The notes: generated by a model not told the origin, from the letters alone. A DNA stretch of 64,000 bases from Paenibacillus pabuli NBRC 13638 (GCF_001514495.1 NZ_BCNM01000008.1:124001-188000); one strand, 5' to 3'. Shown: positions 17,406-28,500, counted from the first letter of the stretch. Numbers and translations: made by a program.

Positions 17406-17444
17406 TTAGGCATTTTTAAGTTAAAACAAGTGATTTTTAAGAAA

Positions 17445-17477
17445 AAGGATGCCACTTCGAAACGAAGTGGCATCCTT
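17445..17477. terminator. bidirectional terminator after the response regulator gene
   Basis: AAGGATGCCACTTCG and CGAAGTGGCATCCTT make a perfect 15-bp stem with an AAA loop, followed on the minus strand by CTTTTTC. It lies 6 bp past the response regulator stop and insulates the downstream lpl promoter. Confidence 0.92.
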
Positions 17478-17482
17478 AATTT

Positions 17483-19066
17483 TTATTGTTCTGCAAGACT
17501 TTTCCGATAATCCCTTGGTTTGAATCCGGTCCATTTTTCGAACATGCGTGCAAAATGCTGCGCATCCGAATAACCCACCTTATGGCAGATTTCATATATC
17601 TTCAAATCCGTCTGTTCAAGCAATTCCTTGGCTTTGCTGATCCGTATGTGGGTCAAGAAATTCAAGTACGTTTCGCCTGTCTTTTGTTTGAAAAATTGGC
17701 TCAGGTAATAAGGATTCATGTAAAAGCGAGCAGCTAATTCAGCTAGACTGATGGGTTCATCATAATGGGCTGTAACATATTCCTTAATCTCTGAGATCAT
17801 GTCCCTCTTTTTGGAAGTACGATGTTCCAGCATAAATGCAATGATTCCGCCAATGACTTCTACCATCCATTGCTCCAGAGACGCCAGTGTCTTAAACCGT
17901 GATATACCCTCCAAAGATAACAGCTGACGACTCAACAATGTATTCTGCTGAAGCTGCTGAAAAGATACCTTTCGAATGCTTAGCAGAAGCAAGTTCAAGC
18001 ATTGCAGTTGGAGATCTGCCGGACTGAAACCTGGTTCAGCTTCTATTCTCCTAAAGATTCGGTGGATCATATCCACGCTTTCTCTCTCATCCATACTGTC
18101 GATCGCGGCCTCCAGGCCCGCGATCATCTCCTCTGTAACCAGCTCGCTTTTCCCGGTCATATTCATGATCTGTGTAAACGAAAAGACGGGTTCTCCGCCC
18201 TTGATCACCTGATAGCTGAGCGCATTTCGCGCTTCCTCAAAGGATTGGCTAATACCACGAGGCTGTTCCTGCACGCTTCCGATGCCAATCACGCTCGACA
18301 CGTTCAGTTGTCTGAACAGGACCTCATGAAGGCGCTGTGTCGTGTGAACCATATCTCTGTTCTCCAAAGCTGCACCGTGGATCACGATCACCGCAATTTG
18401 TGCGCCTGTATAGCGAAAACGATATACACTACCGTAATGTCTGAAGACGAGATCAATCTGCCTAAAAACGGAATCAAAACCAAGTTCCTTCAGACCTTCT
18501 GCGTTACTATTGATTTCAATCAGGATACACGCAAAATGTGCTCCCTCCCCAGGCATGCATCCGATCCTTAGCAGCTCCTCTGCAATTTCGGTATGGTCGT
18601 TGCCCATATCCAGAATATCTCGCAAGCCATCTTCCTGAATGCGGAGATACGTTGCCTTCTTTAAGGCATCCATTTCCTGGACTTTGCTTCGCTCTAGGCG
18701 AATCATCTCCATGACCTGACAGACACAGTCTCGCAACTCCTGTTCCTCAACCGGCTTGTTTATATAAAAATTCACCCCCAGCTTTATGCCTTTTTGGGCA
18801 TATTCAAAGTCGGCATATCCGCTTAGCAAAATAAATTTGCTCTGGATACCGACCGTTTTGAGCATTTGGATCATGTCCAGTCCACCGGCCTGCGGCATTC
18901 GAATATCGGTAATAACGATGTCCGGCTGCCATCTTTGAATCAGCTCGAAGCCTTCAAGCCCATTGTAGGCTGTTCCAACCACTTCACATTCCGGAATATA
19001 GCGATCTACCATCTTTTTGAGTCCTTCCAATATCCCTTTTTCATCATCCACCAAGATCAGTTTCAT
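17483..19066 (-). CDS. yesN: YesN-type response regulator with AraC DNA-binding domain
   Basis: This 527-residue response regulator has an N-terminal receiver domain (1-120; acidic pair DD at 7-8, phosphoacceptor D54 in VITDIRMP, conserved lysine in INKPV). A long central region follows, then a C-terminal AraC/XylS double helix-turn-helix (about 425-525; SLAELAARFYMNPYYLSQFFKQKTGETYLNFL, then KIYEICHKVGYSDAQHFARMFEKWTGFKPRDYR). The ATG at 19066 follows AAGGTGA; an ATG eight codons upstream is rejected. It overlaps the kinase gene by 23 nt, so they form one unit. It probably activates one of the flanking sugar-uptake operons. Confidence 0.92.
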   Translation of the reverse strand: MKLILVDDEKGILEGLKKMVDRYIPECEVVGTAYNGLEGFELIQRWQPDIVITDIRMPQAGGLDMIQMLKTVGIQSKFILLSGYADFEYAQKGIKLGVNFYINKPVEEQELRDCVCQVMEMIRLERSKVQEMDALKKATYLRIQEDGLRDILDMGNDHTEIAEELLRIGCMPGEGAHFACILIEINSNAEGLKELGFDSVFRQIDLVFRHYGSVYRFRYTGAQIAVIVIHGAALENRDMVHTTQRLHEVLFRQLNVSSVIGIGSVQEQPRGISQSFEEARNALSYQVIKGGEPVFSFTQIMNMTGKSELVTEEMIAGLEAAIDSMDERESVDMIHRIFRRIEAEPGFSPADLQLQCLNLLLLSIRKVSFQQLQQNTLLSRQLLSLEGISRFKTLASLEQWMVEVIGGIIAFMLEHRTSKKRDMISEIKEYVTAHYDEPISLAELAARFYMNPYYLSQFFKQKTGETYLNFLTHIRISKAKELLEQTDLKIYEICHKVGYSDAQHFARMFEKWTGFKPRDYRKSLAEQ

Positions 19067-20930
19067 TTCTCTCACCTTCCTTCTTCGCATTGGAACTTAT
19101 ATGCTGAGGTATGCCTATCCCTGGAATCCGAATTTCGATGGTCGTTCCATTTTTGATACCAGACAACACCTTAACGTAATATGAATCTCCATAATGGAGC
19201 ATAATCCGTTCTGCAATGTTGGTCAGACCCAGACCGTTCTCTCCCAAATCATCTGGGTTATCCAGGCTGTATCTATTTGAAGCCGCCTGTTCCAGCAGCG
19301 CATCCAGCTCCGCCAATTTCTCTGCCGTCATTCCGGTTCCGTTGTCTGAAATTCGGATCAGAATCTCTCCGTGTTCCGTCCAGCTCCCCTCAATTTCGAT
19401 ACATAATGCCTGGCTGTAGCCTGCAAAACCATGGTTGATGCTATTCTCCACGATAGGCTGAAATACCAAAGGAATGATGCTGCACTCCAGCATTTCATCC
19501 GGCATGTTAACATCCAATTCGAACATATTATCGAATCGGATGTTTTGAAGCTGCAGATAGTTGGCTGTGTACTCCAGTTCATGCTTAATCGAATGGTGCC
19601 TTCCCTCTTTCCCAAGCGTTAACCGAAACATACGAGCCAGAATTTTAATCATCCCTGCCGTTTCCTCGTCATCTTTCACCAATGCCTTCATTCGAATGGA
19701 TTCCAATGTGTTGTATAGCATATGGGGGTTAATCTGATTTTGAAGAGCAAGGAATTTGGCTTGACGCTGCTTGATCTCTCCCACGTACACCTCTTCAATT
19801 AACGTTTTGATCGTGATAATCATTTTGTTGTAGCTATATACCAGGTTTCCAATCTCATCGTTGGTATGTTCTTTCTCTATGGGCAGATATTGACCTACCT
19901 CTGCTTGCTTCATGCTTCTTCGAAGTGCCTTGATGGGTCTAGTAATCGTATAGCTTAGCCACAGTGAGATCAGGAAAATAATCAGACAACTTGCCATGAT
20001 CACGATCATGGTCAGCCCTTTCATCTGATTGATTTTATGCAGCAATTTGGACCTGGGAATCTCGGTTTTGATGAATAATTCCCCTTGTGAAGTTTGTTCC
20101 GATAAAATAATCCGCTCTTCAGTTCCGCTGTCTCCAGTGAGATCGAATCCTGAATGGAGCAGCTGCTCCCATGTGATCCGGCCACTGGCTGCTTCGGAAT
20201 GATAAACGATCTCTCTTCGATCATTGCTTATAATTACGCTAATACCATACTTGTCGCGGGCCTGCAAAAACTCAAGCTCAAGCTGAAGTAGCGTAAATGG
20301 ATCGAGATCAATAAGAAGCATGCCGGCGTATGCCCCCTTGGAGTTAAACAGAATCCTCCCCACAGTCACAACAGCACCTGCGCCTTTGTCCTCATAATAG
20401 GAACGATCATGCAGGCCGCTAATAAAAAAGGTCTGATCGGAATGACGGATCTGTTTGTACCAATCCCGGGATAATAGTCTGTTCTCATCCACTCTGCTAG
20501 TCGTAGTCGTATATTGGTATACACTGTTATCGCGGCTGATCAGCATTACGGTACCAATTTCGGATTTGAGCAATGAAACTCTCATGAGAAGTTGCTGTAC
20601 AGCAACCCGTTGATTAACCTCCTCGTTCATGGGTACACTTGACCCTTCTCCGAGCTTATAGATCAATTCGTTGTCAACCAGTACGGACTTTGTAATCTTG
20701 TCATATTCCTTGATGAATTCATTCAATGAAGATTTGATCTGGGACGTATACAGGGAGGCAAATTCCTGTGAGGATTCTTCCAGTCCTTTGGCTGACTGCT
20801 GAAATATGAATACGCTTACAATTAATACTGGAATGATGCACGCCAGAAGGTAACTTATCATTAACTTGTTTTGAAATCTCATATTCTTAATCCATATATG
20901 TAACTTTCTGATCCGGTTGTTATACTCCAT
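19044..20930 (-). CDS. yesM: YesM-type sensor histidine kinase
   Basis: This 628-residue membrane kinase has TM1 at about 22-44, an extracellular dCACHE-like sensor of about 255 residues, TM2 at about 306-328, and a HAMP domain beginning ITRPIKALRRSMKQAEVGQY. The His_kinase domain has phosphorylated H403 in NQINPHMLYNTLESI. The ATPase domain has N-box VENSINHG, DNGTGM and GENGLGLTNIAERI. The short NPHxLYN motif is characteristic of the YesM/LytS group. It is expected to sense an extracellular sugar or binding-protein state and phosphorylate the coupled YesN regulator. No transporter genes are co-transcribed with it. Confidence 0.93.
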   Translation of the reverse strand: MEYNNRIRKLHIWIKNMRFQNKLMISYLLACIIPVLIVSVFIFQQSAKGLEESSQEFASLYTSQIKSSLNEFIKEYDKITKSVLVDNELIYKLGEGSSVPMNEEVNQRVAVQQLLMRVSLLKSEIGTVMLISRDNSVYQYTTTTSRVDENRLLSRDWYKQIRHSDQTFFISGLHDRSYYEDKGAGAVVTVGRILFNSKGAYAGMLLIDLDPFTLLQLELEFLQARDKYGISVIISNDRREIVYHSEAASGRITWEQLLHSGFDLTGDSGTEERIILSEQTSQGELFIKTEIPRSKLLHKINQMKGLTMIVIMASCLIIFLISLWLSYTITRPIKALRRSMKQAEVGQYLPIEKEHTNDEIGNLVYSYNKMIITIKTLIEEVYVGEIKQRQAKFLALQNQINPHMLYNTLESIRMKALVKDDEETAGMIKILARMFRLTLGKEGRHHSIKHELEYTANYLQLQNIRFDNMFELDVNMPDEMLECSIIPLVFQPIVENSINHGFAGYSQALCIEIEGSWTEHGEILIRISDNGTGMTAEKLAELDALLEQAASNRYSLDNPDDLGENGLGLTNIAERIMLHYGDSYYVKVLSGIKNGTTIEIRIPGIGIPQHISSNAKKEGERNETDLGG

Positions 20931-21119
20931 ATTTAGCTCTCCATTAGTATTGTCAGTAATTCCGTTAACTTTACATCCGATTTCTGTTTCTTGTAAAGAG
21001 TCTATTGGGAGATTTTATATATTTCTCAGCACTAACTGGAGTGAGATCGCTCATCTCCAAGGTCCGTATCCAGCATTTTGAGTCAGCTGCATAGCATAAG
21101 TTCACAATTAAATTTTGAC

Positions 21120-21168
21120 AAAAAAATTGCACCCCAATGGCTAGATGGTGTCTAACAATTGGGGTGCA
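21120..21168 (-). terminator. terminator after the MalG-type permease gene
   Basis: TGCACCCCAAT (21128-21138) and ATTGGGGTGCA (21158-21168) form a perfect 11-bp stem, followed on the minus strand by a run of seven T. It ends the second ABC transporter operon. The rest of the 272-bp gap should hold the kinase promoter; no gene is seen there. Confidence 0.88.
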
Positions 21169-21202
21169 GTTCAACAAAGATCAACTACCTTTCTTGTTTG
21201 CT

Positions 21203-22057
21203 TCAGCCTTTCACCCCTCCAACCGTGAGACCTGAGATAAAGTAGCGCTGAAAGAAAAGAAACAGAATTAGTATAGGCACAATGGCAAGCACTGCTCCTG
21301 AGATCAGTTCCTCATAATGATTGCCCAGCGGGGATACGAAGGAAGCCAGCCCGATCGGCAGGGTGAACTGTTCCGTTGTCCTCAGGACAATGAGCGGCCA
21401 GAGAAAGTTATTCCAGCTGTTCATGGCCTGCAAGATGGCGATTGCACCAAATGCCGGGGCCATCAGGGGCACCATGATACGGAAGAAGATGCCAAACTCG
21501 GTACAGCCGTCTATTCTGCCTGCGTCCATAAAATCCTTGGGCAAGCCCTGAGCGAATTGTCTGAAGAAGAAGATCGGCAAAGGGGCCACCACAAAAGGCA
21601 GAATGATGCCCCACACCGTGTTGATCAACTTCAGTTTAATCGTCAATTCATACAGAGGCAGGATAATAATTTCCATCGGAATCATCATCACAACCAGCAC
21701 AAGGGTAAAAATTAGATTTTGTCCTCTGAACCGGTACACGCCCAGTCCGTAACCAACCATGGACGAAAACAACAGGCTCACCACCGTGAACAATGCGGTG
21801 ATGACCAGACTGTTTTTGTACCAAGTGAAATAGTGGCCTGCCGCTCCGGATCCGGCAAATATCGTCTTATAATTGTCAAGGCTCATCAACGCCCAGTCCC
21901 AACGCACGTTGAGTCCGTACCGGAACAATTCAGCAGCAGGCTTCAGTGAGGCTAGTATTAATGCATACAGAGGAAACAGCATCAAGACAGCTAAAACCGC
22001 AAACAACACCAGTAATACCAGAGAAGCAGCACTTATTTTAGTTCTCCGACCACTCAA
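21203..22057 (-). CDS. carbohydrate ABC transporter permease (MalG/UgpE-like)
   Basis: This 284-residue permease has six predicted membrane segments. The EAA loop is MDAGRIDGCTEFGIFFRIMVPLMAP, and the tail ends RYFISGLTVGGVKG, as usual for MalG-type proteins. Start: TTG with GGAAGGAGG 9 nt upstream, formed from the last codons of the preceding permease gene, so translation is coupled. It is the last gene of the SBP-permease-permease operon. Confidence 0.9.
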   Translation of the reverse strand: MSGRRTKISAASLVLLVLFAVLAVLMLFPLYALILASLKPAAELFRYGLNVRWDWALMSLDNYKTIFAGSGAAGHYFTWYKNSLVITALFTVVSLLFSSMVGYGLGVYRFRGQNLIFTLVLVVMMIPMEIIILPLYELTIKLKLINTVWGIILPFVVAPLPIFFFRQFAQGLPKDFMDAGRIDGCTEFGIFFRIMVPLMAPAFGAIAILQAMNSWNNFLWPLIVLRTTEQFTLPIGLASFVSPLGNHYEELISGAVLAIVPILILFLFFQRYFISGLTVGGVKG

Positions 22058-22061
22058 GGTT

Positions 22062-22994
22062 CTAGTCCTCCTTCCTGAACATGCCCAGTACGGTCAGCTG
22101 AAGTATGCTAATCACAAGCGTGATCACGAGCAATGTGATGCCGATGGCTGCACCGAATCCGAGATTAAAATATTGGAATCCCTGCTGATAGATATAACCA
22201 ACCATCGTCAGTCCGATATTTTGCGGAGAAGGTTTGCCTGCCCAGAGCATGTAGCTTTCCGTGAACATCGCATACCCACCATACAGCGTAATCGTAATCA
22301 CATAGATGGTAATTGGCTTAAGCATGGGCACCGTAATACTTGTGAATTTCTTCATCCCTCCAGCACCATCGATATCTGCCGCCTCATACAGATCCTTGGG
22401 GATGCTCTGCAGCGCTGAGAGAAAGTACAGCATATTAATGCCCATCCAGCGCCAGCCTGCGAGCACGATCAGTGCAACCATCGCCAGTGACGAACTGTAT
22501 AACCACTGCTGGCTCGGAATGCCAAAGACATTCAGGATGGAATTCATCAGCGCTCCGTCGAGTTCTCCGAAGATGAGCCGGAATACAACCCCCGCCACTA
22601 CAACCGAAGTCAGTGCAGGAATAAACAGGGCTGAACGAAACAGGTTCCGCGCCATCATGCGACTGGAATTGAGCCATACGGCAAGCACCATGGGTACCGG
22701 AACCAGCAGCAGCAGCGTCCAGAAGGTGTAACGGGTACTATTCCAAAGTGCGGCACGAAAGTCGGCGTTCCAGAGTTTGCTGTAATGCTCAAGCCCCACA
22801 AACTGTATATCTCCAGGAAGAACCTGCTGAAAGCTCATCATTCCGGCTCGAAATAACGGATAAGCAAAAAAAATGAGAAATGACACGATGAACGGTAATA
22901 CAAAGCAATACGGAGCCCATGTCCTGGCATTCATTCTGATGCTCCGGCGCTTGGTGGCACGTAAAGAAGCTGTTGTTTCCTTATGAAGCTGCAC
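22062..22994 (-). CDS. carbohydrate ABC transporter permease (MalF/UgpA-like)
   Basis: This 310-residue permease begins its first helix at APYCFVLPFIVSFLIFFAYPLF. The EAA loop is YEAADIDGAGGMKKFTSITVPMLKP. The start is GTG, with TTGGAGG 10 nt upstream; the first 24 residues are basic and cytoplasmic. It lies 67 nt after the binding-protein gene and 4 nt before its partner permease. The substrate is not evident from sequence. Confidence 0.9.
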   Translation of the reverse strand: MQLHKETTASLRATKRRSIRMNARTWAPYCFVLPFIVSFLIFFAYPLFRAGMMSFQQVLPGDIQFVGLEHYSKLWNADFRAALWNSTRYTFWTLLLLVPVPMVLAVWLNSSRMMARNLFRSALFIPALTSVVVAGVVFRLIFGELDGALMNSILNVFGIPSQQWLYSSSLAMVALIVLAGWRWMGINMLYFLSALQSIPKDLYEAADIDGAGGMKKFTSITVPMLKPITIYVITITLYGGYAMFTESYMLWAGKPSPQNIGLTMVGYIYQQGFQYFNLGFGAAIGITLLVITLVISILQLTVLGMFRKED

Positions 22995-23061
22995 TGTGGA
23001 CCAACCTCCAACCTGGAATAAGCCATATACTCTAGATCAAAAACGTTCCCAACAACACCGT

Positions 23062-24372
23062 TTACCGAGTCAATTCAGCCTGCACGTCATTCAAAACTTG
23101 TTCAGGATCCTTCAGGTTAATGAAGATCTCTGGCATCGCCTTATTACGCACTGCATCGAATACCTCAGGTGACTTCTCCCGAATGTGGACTGGAGCAATC
23201 TCATCCTTCACCCCCAGCAGGGTGTCAAAAATATCATCACCGAAGTAATCCGTATATTTGTTCGACTCCTTCATAGCTGCATCTGTCCATACATCTGTGC
23301 GAATCGGGTCAAATCCAAGCTGCTTCCAGATCTGAATGTTACCCTCTTTGGACAGTTTGGCATAAGCGAGAAATTGTTCGGCGAGTTCAATCGAAGCAGA
23401 CTGGTTAGTAATGGACGTTGCTGTACCTCCCATGCCTGCAGAACGATTACCGCCCTCTTCCCAGGCCGGCATTGGGCGGATGATCATCTTGCCCTTGAGA
23501 TCTGGAATGTGATCGGTGAATCGGTTCATGAACCAGAACGGCATAAACACCGCTGCTGCACTCCCCTTATCCATGTATCCGAAGTACTCTTCCGTGTCAT
23601 GCCCTGCACCGGGTGCAACAGCGGCAACACCTTCTTGGACCATTTGCTGAAAGAACTTCATTGTTTTAATATTGATGGGCGCATTCACGGTTACATTGCC
23701 ATCGGCATCCACCTGATCCGACTTCTGCTGGCTAATAGCCGGCCACCAGGACCAGTTCCCGTTTCCTTCAAACGTGATCATCGGTTTGCCTGTCTTCTCC
23801 AGTACCTGCTTCCCTGCCTGCTCGAAATCGCTCCATGTTTTGATATCATCTGTGTTAACGCCCGCTTGATTCAGAATGTCCCGGTTGTAATACATAACGG
23901 TTGCACCGACATGGTAATCAATGCCGTAATACCTGCTGTCCTTGCTGTAGATTTCCACCCTGGATTGTACAATGTTGTTTAGCTCCGGCTGAATCATGTC
24001 CGTCAGATCTACCAGCTGCGGTACACCTTTCATAAAATTGGGGAACTTGCTCTGCTCGATATCAACCAGATCAGGTGCGCCAACACCGGATTGCAAGGCA
24101 AGCAAAAGCTTCGTATGCATATCGTCATAGGGAATTGTGGTTGCTTCCAATTCAATCTGTTGATCAGGATGGTCCTGATTCCACTGCTTTGCCATGCTCT
24201 CATAAAACTTCTGATGGGCATCCACAAAAGTCCAAAAGACCAGTTTGGTCACTCCTCCGCTTCCTGCCTCTCCAGATGTCCCGCCTGATGTTTCCTTTGT
24301 TGTACTGCAACCGTTCAGAGCCACCACCATGACAAGAAGACATACCCCGAACCATACCTGCATTTTCTTCAT
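23062..24372 (-). CDS. extracellular sugar-binding lipoprotein of an ABC importer (MalE/UgpB-like)
   Basis: This is a family-1 solute-binding lipoprotein of 436 residues. MKKMQVWFGVCLLVMVVALN is followed by GC with C22 as the lipid attachment site. The mature protein starts with a Thr/Ser/Gly linker, then TKLVFWTFVDAHQKFYESMAKQWNQDHP, typical of the MalE/UgpB fold. The ATG at 24372 follows GGAAGGGG at 7 nt; the TTG six codons upstream lies inside that site. It is the first gene of the operon, divergent from an AraC regulator. The large C-terminal lobe is intact. Confidence 0.9.
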   Translation of the reverse strand: MKKMQVWFGVCLLVMVVALNGCSTTKETSGGTSGEAGSGGVTKLVFWTFVDAHQKFYESMAKQWNQDHPDQQIELEATTIPYDDMHTKLLLALQSGVGAPDLVDIEQSKFPNFMKGVPQLVDLTDMIQPELNNIVQSRVEIYSKDSRYYGIDYHVGATVMYYNRDILNQAGVNTDDIKTWSDFEQAGKQVLEKTGKPMITFEGNGNWSWWPAISQQKSDQVDADGNVTVNAPINIKTMKFFQQMVQEGVAAVAPGAGHDTEEYFGYMDKGSAAAVFMPFWFMNRFTDHIPDLKGKMIIRPMPAWEEGGNRSAGMGGTATSITNQSASIELAEQFLAYAKLSKEGNIQIWKQLGFDPIRTDVWTDAAMKESNKYTDYFGDDIFDTLLGVKDEIAPVHIREKSPEVFDAVRNKAMPEIFINLKDPEQVLNDVQAELTR

Positions 24373-24431
24373 GTGCAAACCCCTTCCCAAAATTGTAATC
24401 TGAATCTGTTTAAGGATAGAAAACCGAAATT

Positions 24432-24445
24432 CGTAAGCGCTTTAT
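24432..24445. promoter_or_regulatory. weak cre-like site in the binding-protein/araC divergent region
   Basis: CGTAAGCGCTTTAT contains the AAGCGCTT core of cre sites but misses three outer consensus positions. It lies about 60 bp upstream of the binding-protein start in the region shared by the divergent genes. Low confidence. Confidence 0.3.
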
Positions 24446-24532
24446 TTTCTATGTTACTTGCTGTATCATATAAAATAAATGCTCGATGCCAACATGAATT
24501 TTAAATATTCCAACCTGTTCGGAGGTGCCGGA

Positions 24533-25453
24533 TTGAACTCGCCCATCCTTCATTTCATCACCCCGCCCATTCCCTATTTTATTGATTGCGGACGTGCTTA
24601 CTACGAAGCCGGTGAATATCACATCAGCCGCAGTGACATCGGTGTCTTTGACCTGATTGTCGTTACACGCGGTTCACTTGCCATTAGCGAGAACGGGACG
24701 GAATGGCTTCTGAAGCAGGGAGAAGCACTGATCCTTAAGCCGGATGGACACCATTACGGCAGCGCAGCCTGTAAAGCGGAAACGGAAATGATCTGGATTC
24801 ATTTTCAAACCTATGGCAGCTGGAGAGAGTCTGCTAACATGGACGAATGCCTCGCTAATCAGGCCGAACTAATCGAGACCCATAAGGTAAGCGCGTATCT
24901 GAACCACTGTGATGTCTGTTCCATTTTCATCCCCAAACATATGCACATTTCAACCAAAGACATGGAACTGCTGGAGCATTTCTCTCAGCTTGATCGAGAG
25001 CCTCATTCCATGCGCAACTGGAAACGACAGGCGACCTTTCAGCAATTTATGCAGCATCTGGACCTTGGACTGTCCTCACTGTCCGACGTTGCCGCCGTCC
25101 GAATTGCCGAGAAAATTGAACTCTACATCCGCCACAATTACACTCTACCGATCTCCAATCCATTGCTGCAAAAGGAACTCAACTACCATCCAAACTATCT
25201 CGCACGCAGCATGCTGAAAGTGTATGGCATGACGCCTATGGAATATCTGCTGCATTACAGAATCGAACAGGCCAAAAAGCTGCTGCTGCAAACCGCCTGG
25301 TCCGTTGCTCGGATCGCCGAAGAGATCGGCTTCAATCATGTATCCTACTTCTCTTCCTCTTTCTCCAAAAAGGAGGGCATCTCTCCTTCCAACTTCCGCA
25401 GCAAGTTCACGAACACAGAAAATAAACCGACTCATTCAGAAGCGATACTCTGA
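24533..25453 (+). CDS. AraC-family transcriptional regulator
   Basis: This is a two-domain AraC regulator. The N-terminal cupin-like sensor (GVFDLIVVTRGSLAISENGTEWLLKQGEALILKPDGHHYG) precedes the C-terminal helix-turn-helix pair (SNPLLQKELNYHPNYLARSMLKVYGMTPMEYLLHYRIEQAKKLLL, then SVARIAEEIGFNHVSYFSSSFSKKEGISPSNFRSKF). In-frame ATGs at 24479 and 24494 have no ribosome binding site, whereas GGAGGTG lies 5 nt before TTG 24533, so I chose that start (306 residues). It is divergent from the binding-protein operon and is its likely regulator, with the sugar as effector (inference). Confidence 0.88.
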   Translation: MNSPILHFITPPIPYFIDCGRAYYEAGEYHISRSDIGVFDLIVVTRGSLAISENGTEWLLKQGEALILKPDGHHYGSAACKAETEMIWIHFQTYGSWRESANMDECLANQAELIETHKVSAYLNHCDVCSIFIPKHMHISTKDMELLEHFSQLDREPHSMRNWKRQATFQQFMQHLDLGLSSLSDVAAVRIAEKIELYIRHNYTLPISNPLLQKELNYHPNYLARSMLKVYGMTPMEYLLHYRIEQAKKLLLQTAWSVARIAEEIGFNHVSYFSSSFSKKEGISPSNFRSKFTNTENKPTHSEAIL

Positions 25454-25460
25454 AAAATAA

Positions 25461-25525
25461 AAAGCGTCCGCTCACCAGAGATCGCGTTATCCTGCAACGC
25501 GCATCCCGGGCCTATCGGACGCTTT
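25461..25525. terminator. bidirectional terminator between convergent genes
   Basis: AAAGCGTCCG (25461-25470) pairs with CGGACGCTTT (25516-25525). Inside the loop a smaller GCGTT/AACGC hairpin forms. A-run and T-run flank the structure. It separates the araC gene from the large secreted protein gene. Confidence 0.8.
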
Positions 25526-25572
25526 CCCTTTTTTGTCTATCTTTTATGAAGGAGCACTAGACACATTTAAAC

Positions 25573-28500
25573 CTAAGCTTCATCTTCACCTTGCCCTGCT
25601 TCTGGTTCCTGTTCTGCAGGACTGATTATCGTCACTGTGGCAACTGCTTTTAGATCGGACCCTACCACTGTTCCTTGAACGGTAAAAGTACCGACTTCCG
25701 CAAACTGTGCAGCCGTAATCTCATCCCAGATCACTGCAGTCTCCTGAACCGAATCATCGCTGTAAGTCGCAGAGAGGACCGCTGGCAGCACTGGCATTTC
25801 ACCAACGGCTGCTGTGACTTCGAAGGATTCCAATGCTGTAATGTACGGCTGCTGCGTTTCACCTTCTTCCAGATCCGGCAGCATGATGGATTCATCTGTA
25901 CCCTCCAGCCCCTGGGTGCTGCTGGAAGCCAGAGCTGCCACTTCCGTTGCACTAAGCGCGCGGCTGTAGATTCTGAAATCATCAATCAGTCCGTTAAAGT
26001 ACGGGTCGGGATATTGGGATTTACCAATAAAATTGTTTTTGGTCTGACCCAAACTGGACGGCTTCAGCGTCATATTGTTGTTGCGCCCTGCCTCCACACC
26101 GTCCACATAAATGATTCCCGTGCTGCCTGTCAGGGTTACGGTTACATGCTTCCATACGCCTACAGAAAGTCCTGGAGCATTAATGACCTGCTCCTGTCCT
26201 GCGGCATTGCCTCCGGTTGTGATCGCAAACCGCATGTTGTTACCCACCTTCGGCGTGAGAAACATGTACGTTCCTGTTCCTGAGCCAAAATCAAAGATAC
26301 GGGTAAAATCACTAAGCGCATTGGCTTTGACCCACGTTGCAATCGTTATGGAATCAGCTCTGCTGACAATCCCTTCAGGCAATTGCACATAGCCGTCATT
26401 GCCTGACAAGCTGATTGCCCGATTCTTCTTGCCTGGCACCCAGGATGTGGAGCCTTTCACTGCTGCATGACTGCCTGCTCCAGAGGAGTCTGCTGCAGTT
26501 ATTCCACTGCTTTCATCAAAATTATACTGTGCCAGTTTCTCGGGAAGCGGCAGTGCAGGCAGAACTGTAACCTGAACCGTGTCAATGGCTGACAAGGCAG
26601 AGTCACTAGCCGTAAGACGGAATGTATAGATTCCGGCTGCAGAGACAGTAACTTGGGTATATGCCGCATTAGGTGAAGTAAATGCAACTTGTGCTCCTGC
26701 CGGCCCATTCGCCAAGCTCCATGTCATCGTAAGTTGCCCATTCGGAAGTCCATCGTCCGAAACGGTCCCCTGTAAACGAATCCGTTCCGGCAATGTTACG
26801 GATGCTGCTGTGCCTGCATCCACCGTTGGTGCTGCGTTGGCATCAGGGGTCGTTGGTGTAAGCTCGATGCTGAATGCAGCGGATGTACCGGCGTCCACTT
26901 TCAACGTGTTCACCGCCTGATACGCATTAAATTTGCCTTTCGATTGTCCGTCCACCTTAATTTGATATGTGCCTGTTTTCAATCCATGGAACGTAATGGA
27001 TGTCTGATGAGGTTGGCCCGGTGTCAGATTCTTCATATCCAGCCAGACATAATCCTTTGCAGGTGCCAATTTGGCCCCGGTATACTGGTCTTTGTCCAGC
27101 TCAATGTATAGCTTCTCCGTAATCAGATTGAGCCGCTTAAACAATCCATCCAATGGTGTAATGTTGTATCGTCCATTTGTCATAGTAACGTCTGCTCCAT
27201 ACCCCGTTAGTCCAAAAATCGGATCCACGGCAATGTCGGCGCTCAAAGTCTGAAGCGCACCGAACAGTCCCAGATCAGCTTCACCTGTCATTCCCCGCCA
27301 TCCGTTCAGCAAAGGAACATTCGTTCCGCCTCCGGTTCCGTTCGTTCCGTAATTTCCTTTCTCAGCCTGATAGGTCCACGAAGCTGCACCGAAATTCTCA
27401 GGATCGGCACTAATCTGACCCGAATTTATGGCGCCAACATTGGCGATCTTCGCCGCATATGACAGACGCTGCTGCTCTTCGCGCTTGCTACTCTCGTGGA
27501 ATCTGATCCAGTCGTCCATGGCGTATCCCGCCAGCGAGGTCGTGTATTGGAAGTTAAACCAGTTCTCTCCGGTGATTGTGACCGGATCCGTGTAGTAATA
27601 CCAGACCGGCATGTGTCCGCGGGAGGCACGGGTCTTGAGGTTGATTTTGCTCATAATCTCCACTGCTTTTCCTTGTTCTGCCGCCTGATCGGCATGCAGC
27701 TTCGCCAGCGTATATACCGCTTCTTCGCCTGTATTGTCATAGCTGTATTCCGAACCATACGGATAAGTCGTATTTTTGAAGTTACCATATTTCGTACGCA
27801 TTTTCTCAATCATATCATTCGCTTCACTGTCGTAACCCTCAGCCTTCAGGGCTTGAATGATCGCGGGGGTTGTCAATTCGCCCATTAATCCGGTGTTCCA
27901 ATTGTAGGCAACGGGCCCTTCATATAAGGCTTTGAAAATGTTATAGGCACGCAGCAGATAGGTTTGCTTATCATGCTTGTAAGTTACGAGATCAGGATAT
28001 AAATTTGCGATCTTATACATGCTGAAATAGGTGTTATAGACATGTGGATAGGCGTATCCCCGATAGGTTGGCGTGGTATTGGGCTCAGGCATCAGAAAAT
28101 CGTGAATCAGATAATCTTCATGATGTCCATTCATCAGATTGGTCCAGATCGCCGTCTCCAGGTAGTCATCGACTGCACGAATTTCTCTGGCGACAGGCGT
28201 GAGCGTGTTCTTTTCGGCGAGAAACTGTCCATGCGTCAGTCCCCAATCATCACCCCAACCCCAGTACCCGTTAAAGACATTTCGCTTGGACTTGGTATTC
28301 ATCATCCAGTCATCAAACACTTTATCCCGGATGTCTCCCGGCAGATTCCACTGGGTTTTATCCACCATGAAGGTCGCGTGATCCTGCAGTGCCTTATCCA
28401 CCGGATCGATGGCGTAGAATTGCAGTACTGTTTTCTTGCCTCCGTCATATTCCACGGTAACGTTATTTGGACCGAGCTGGCTGAACTGCAATTCATAGAT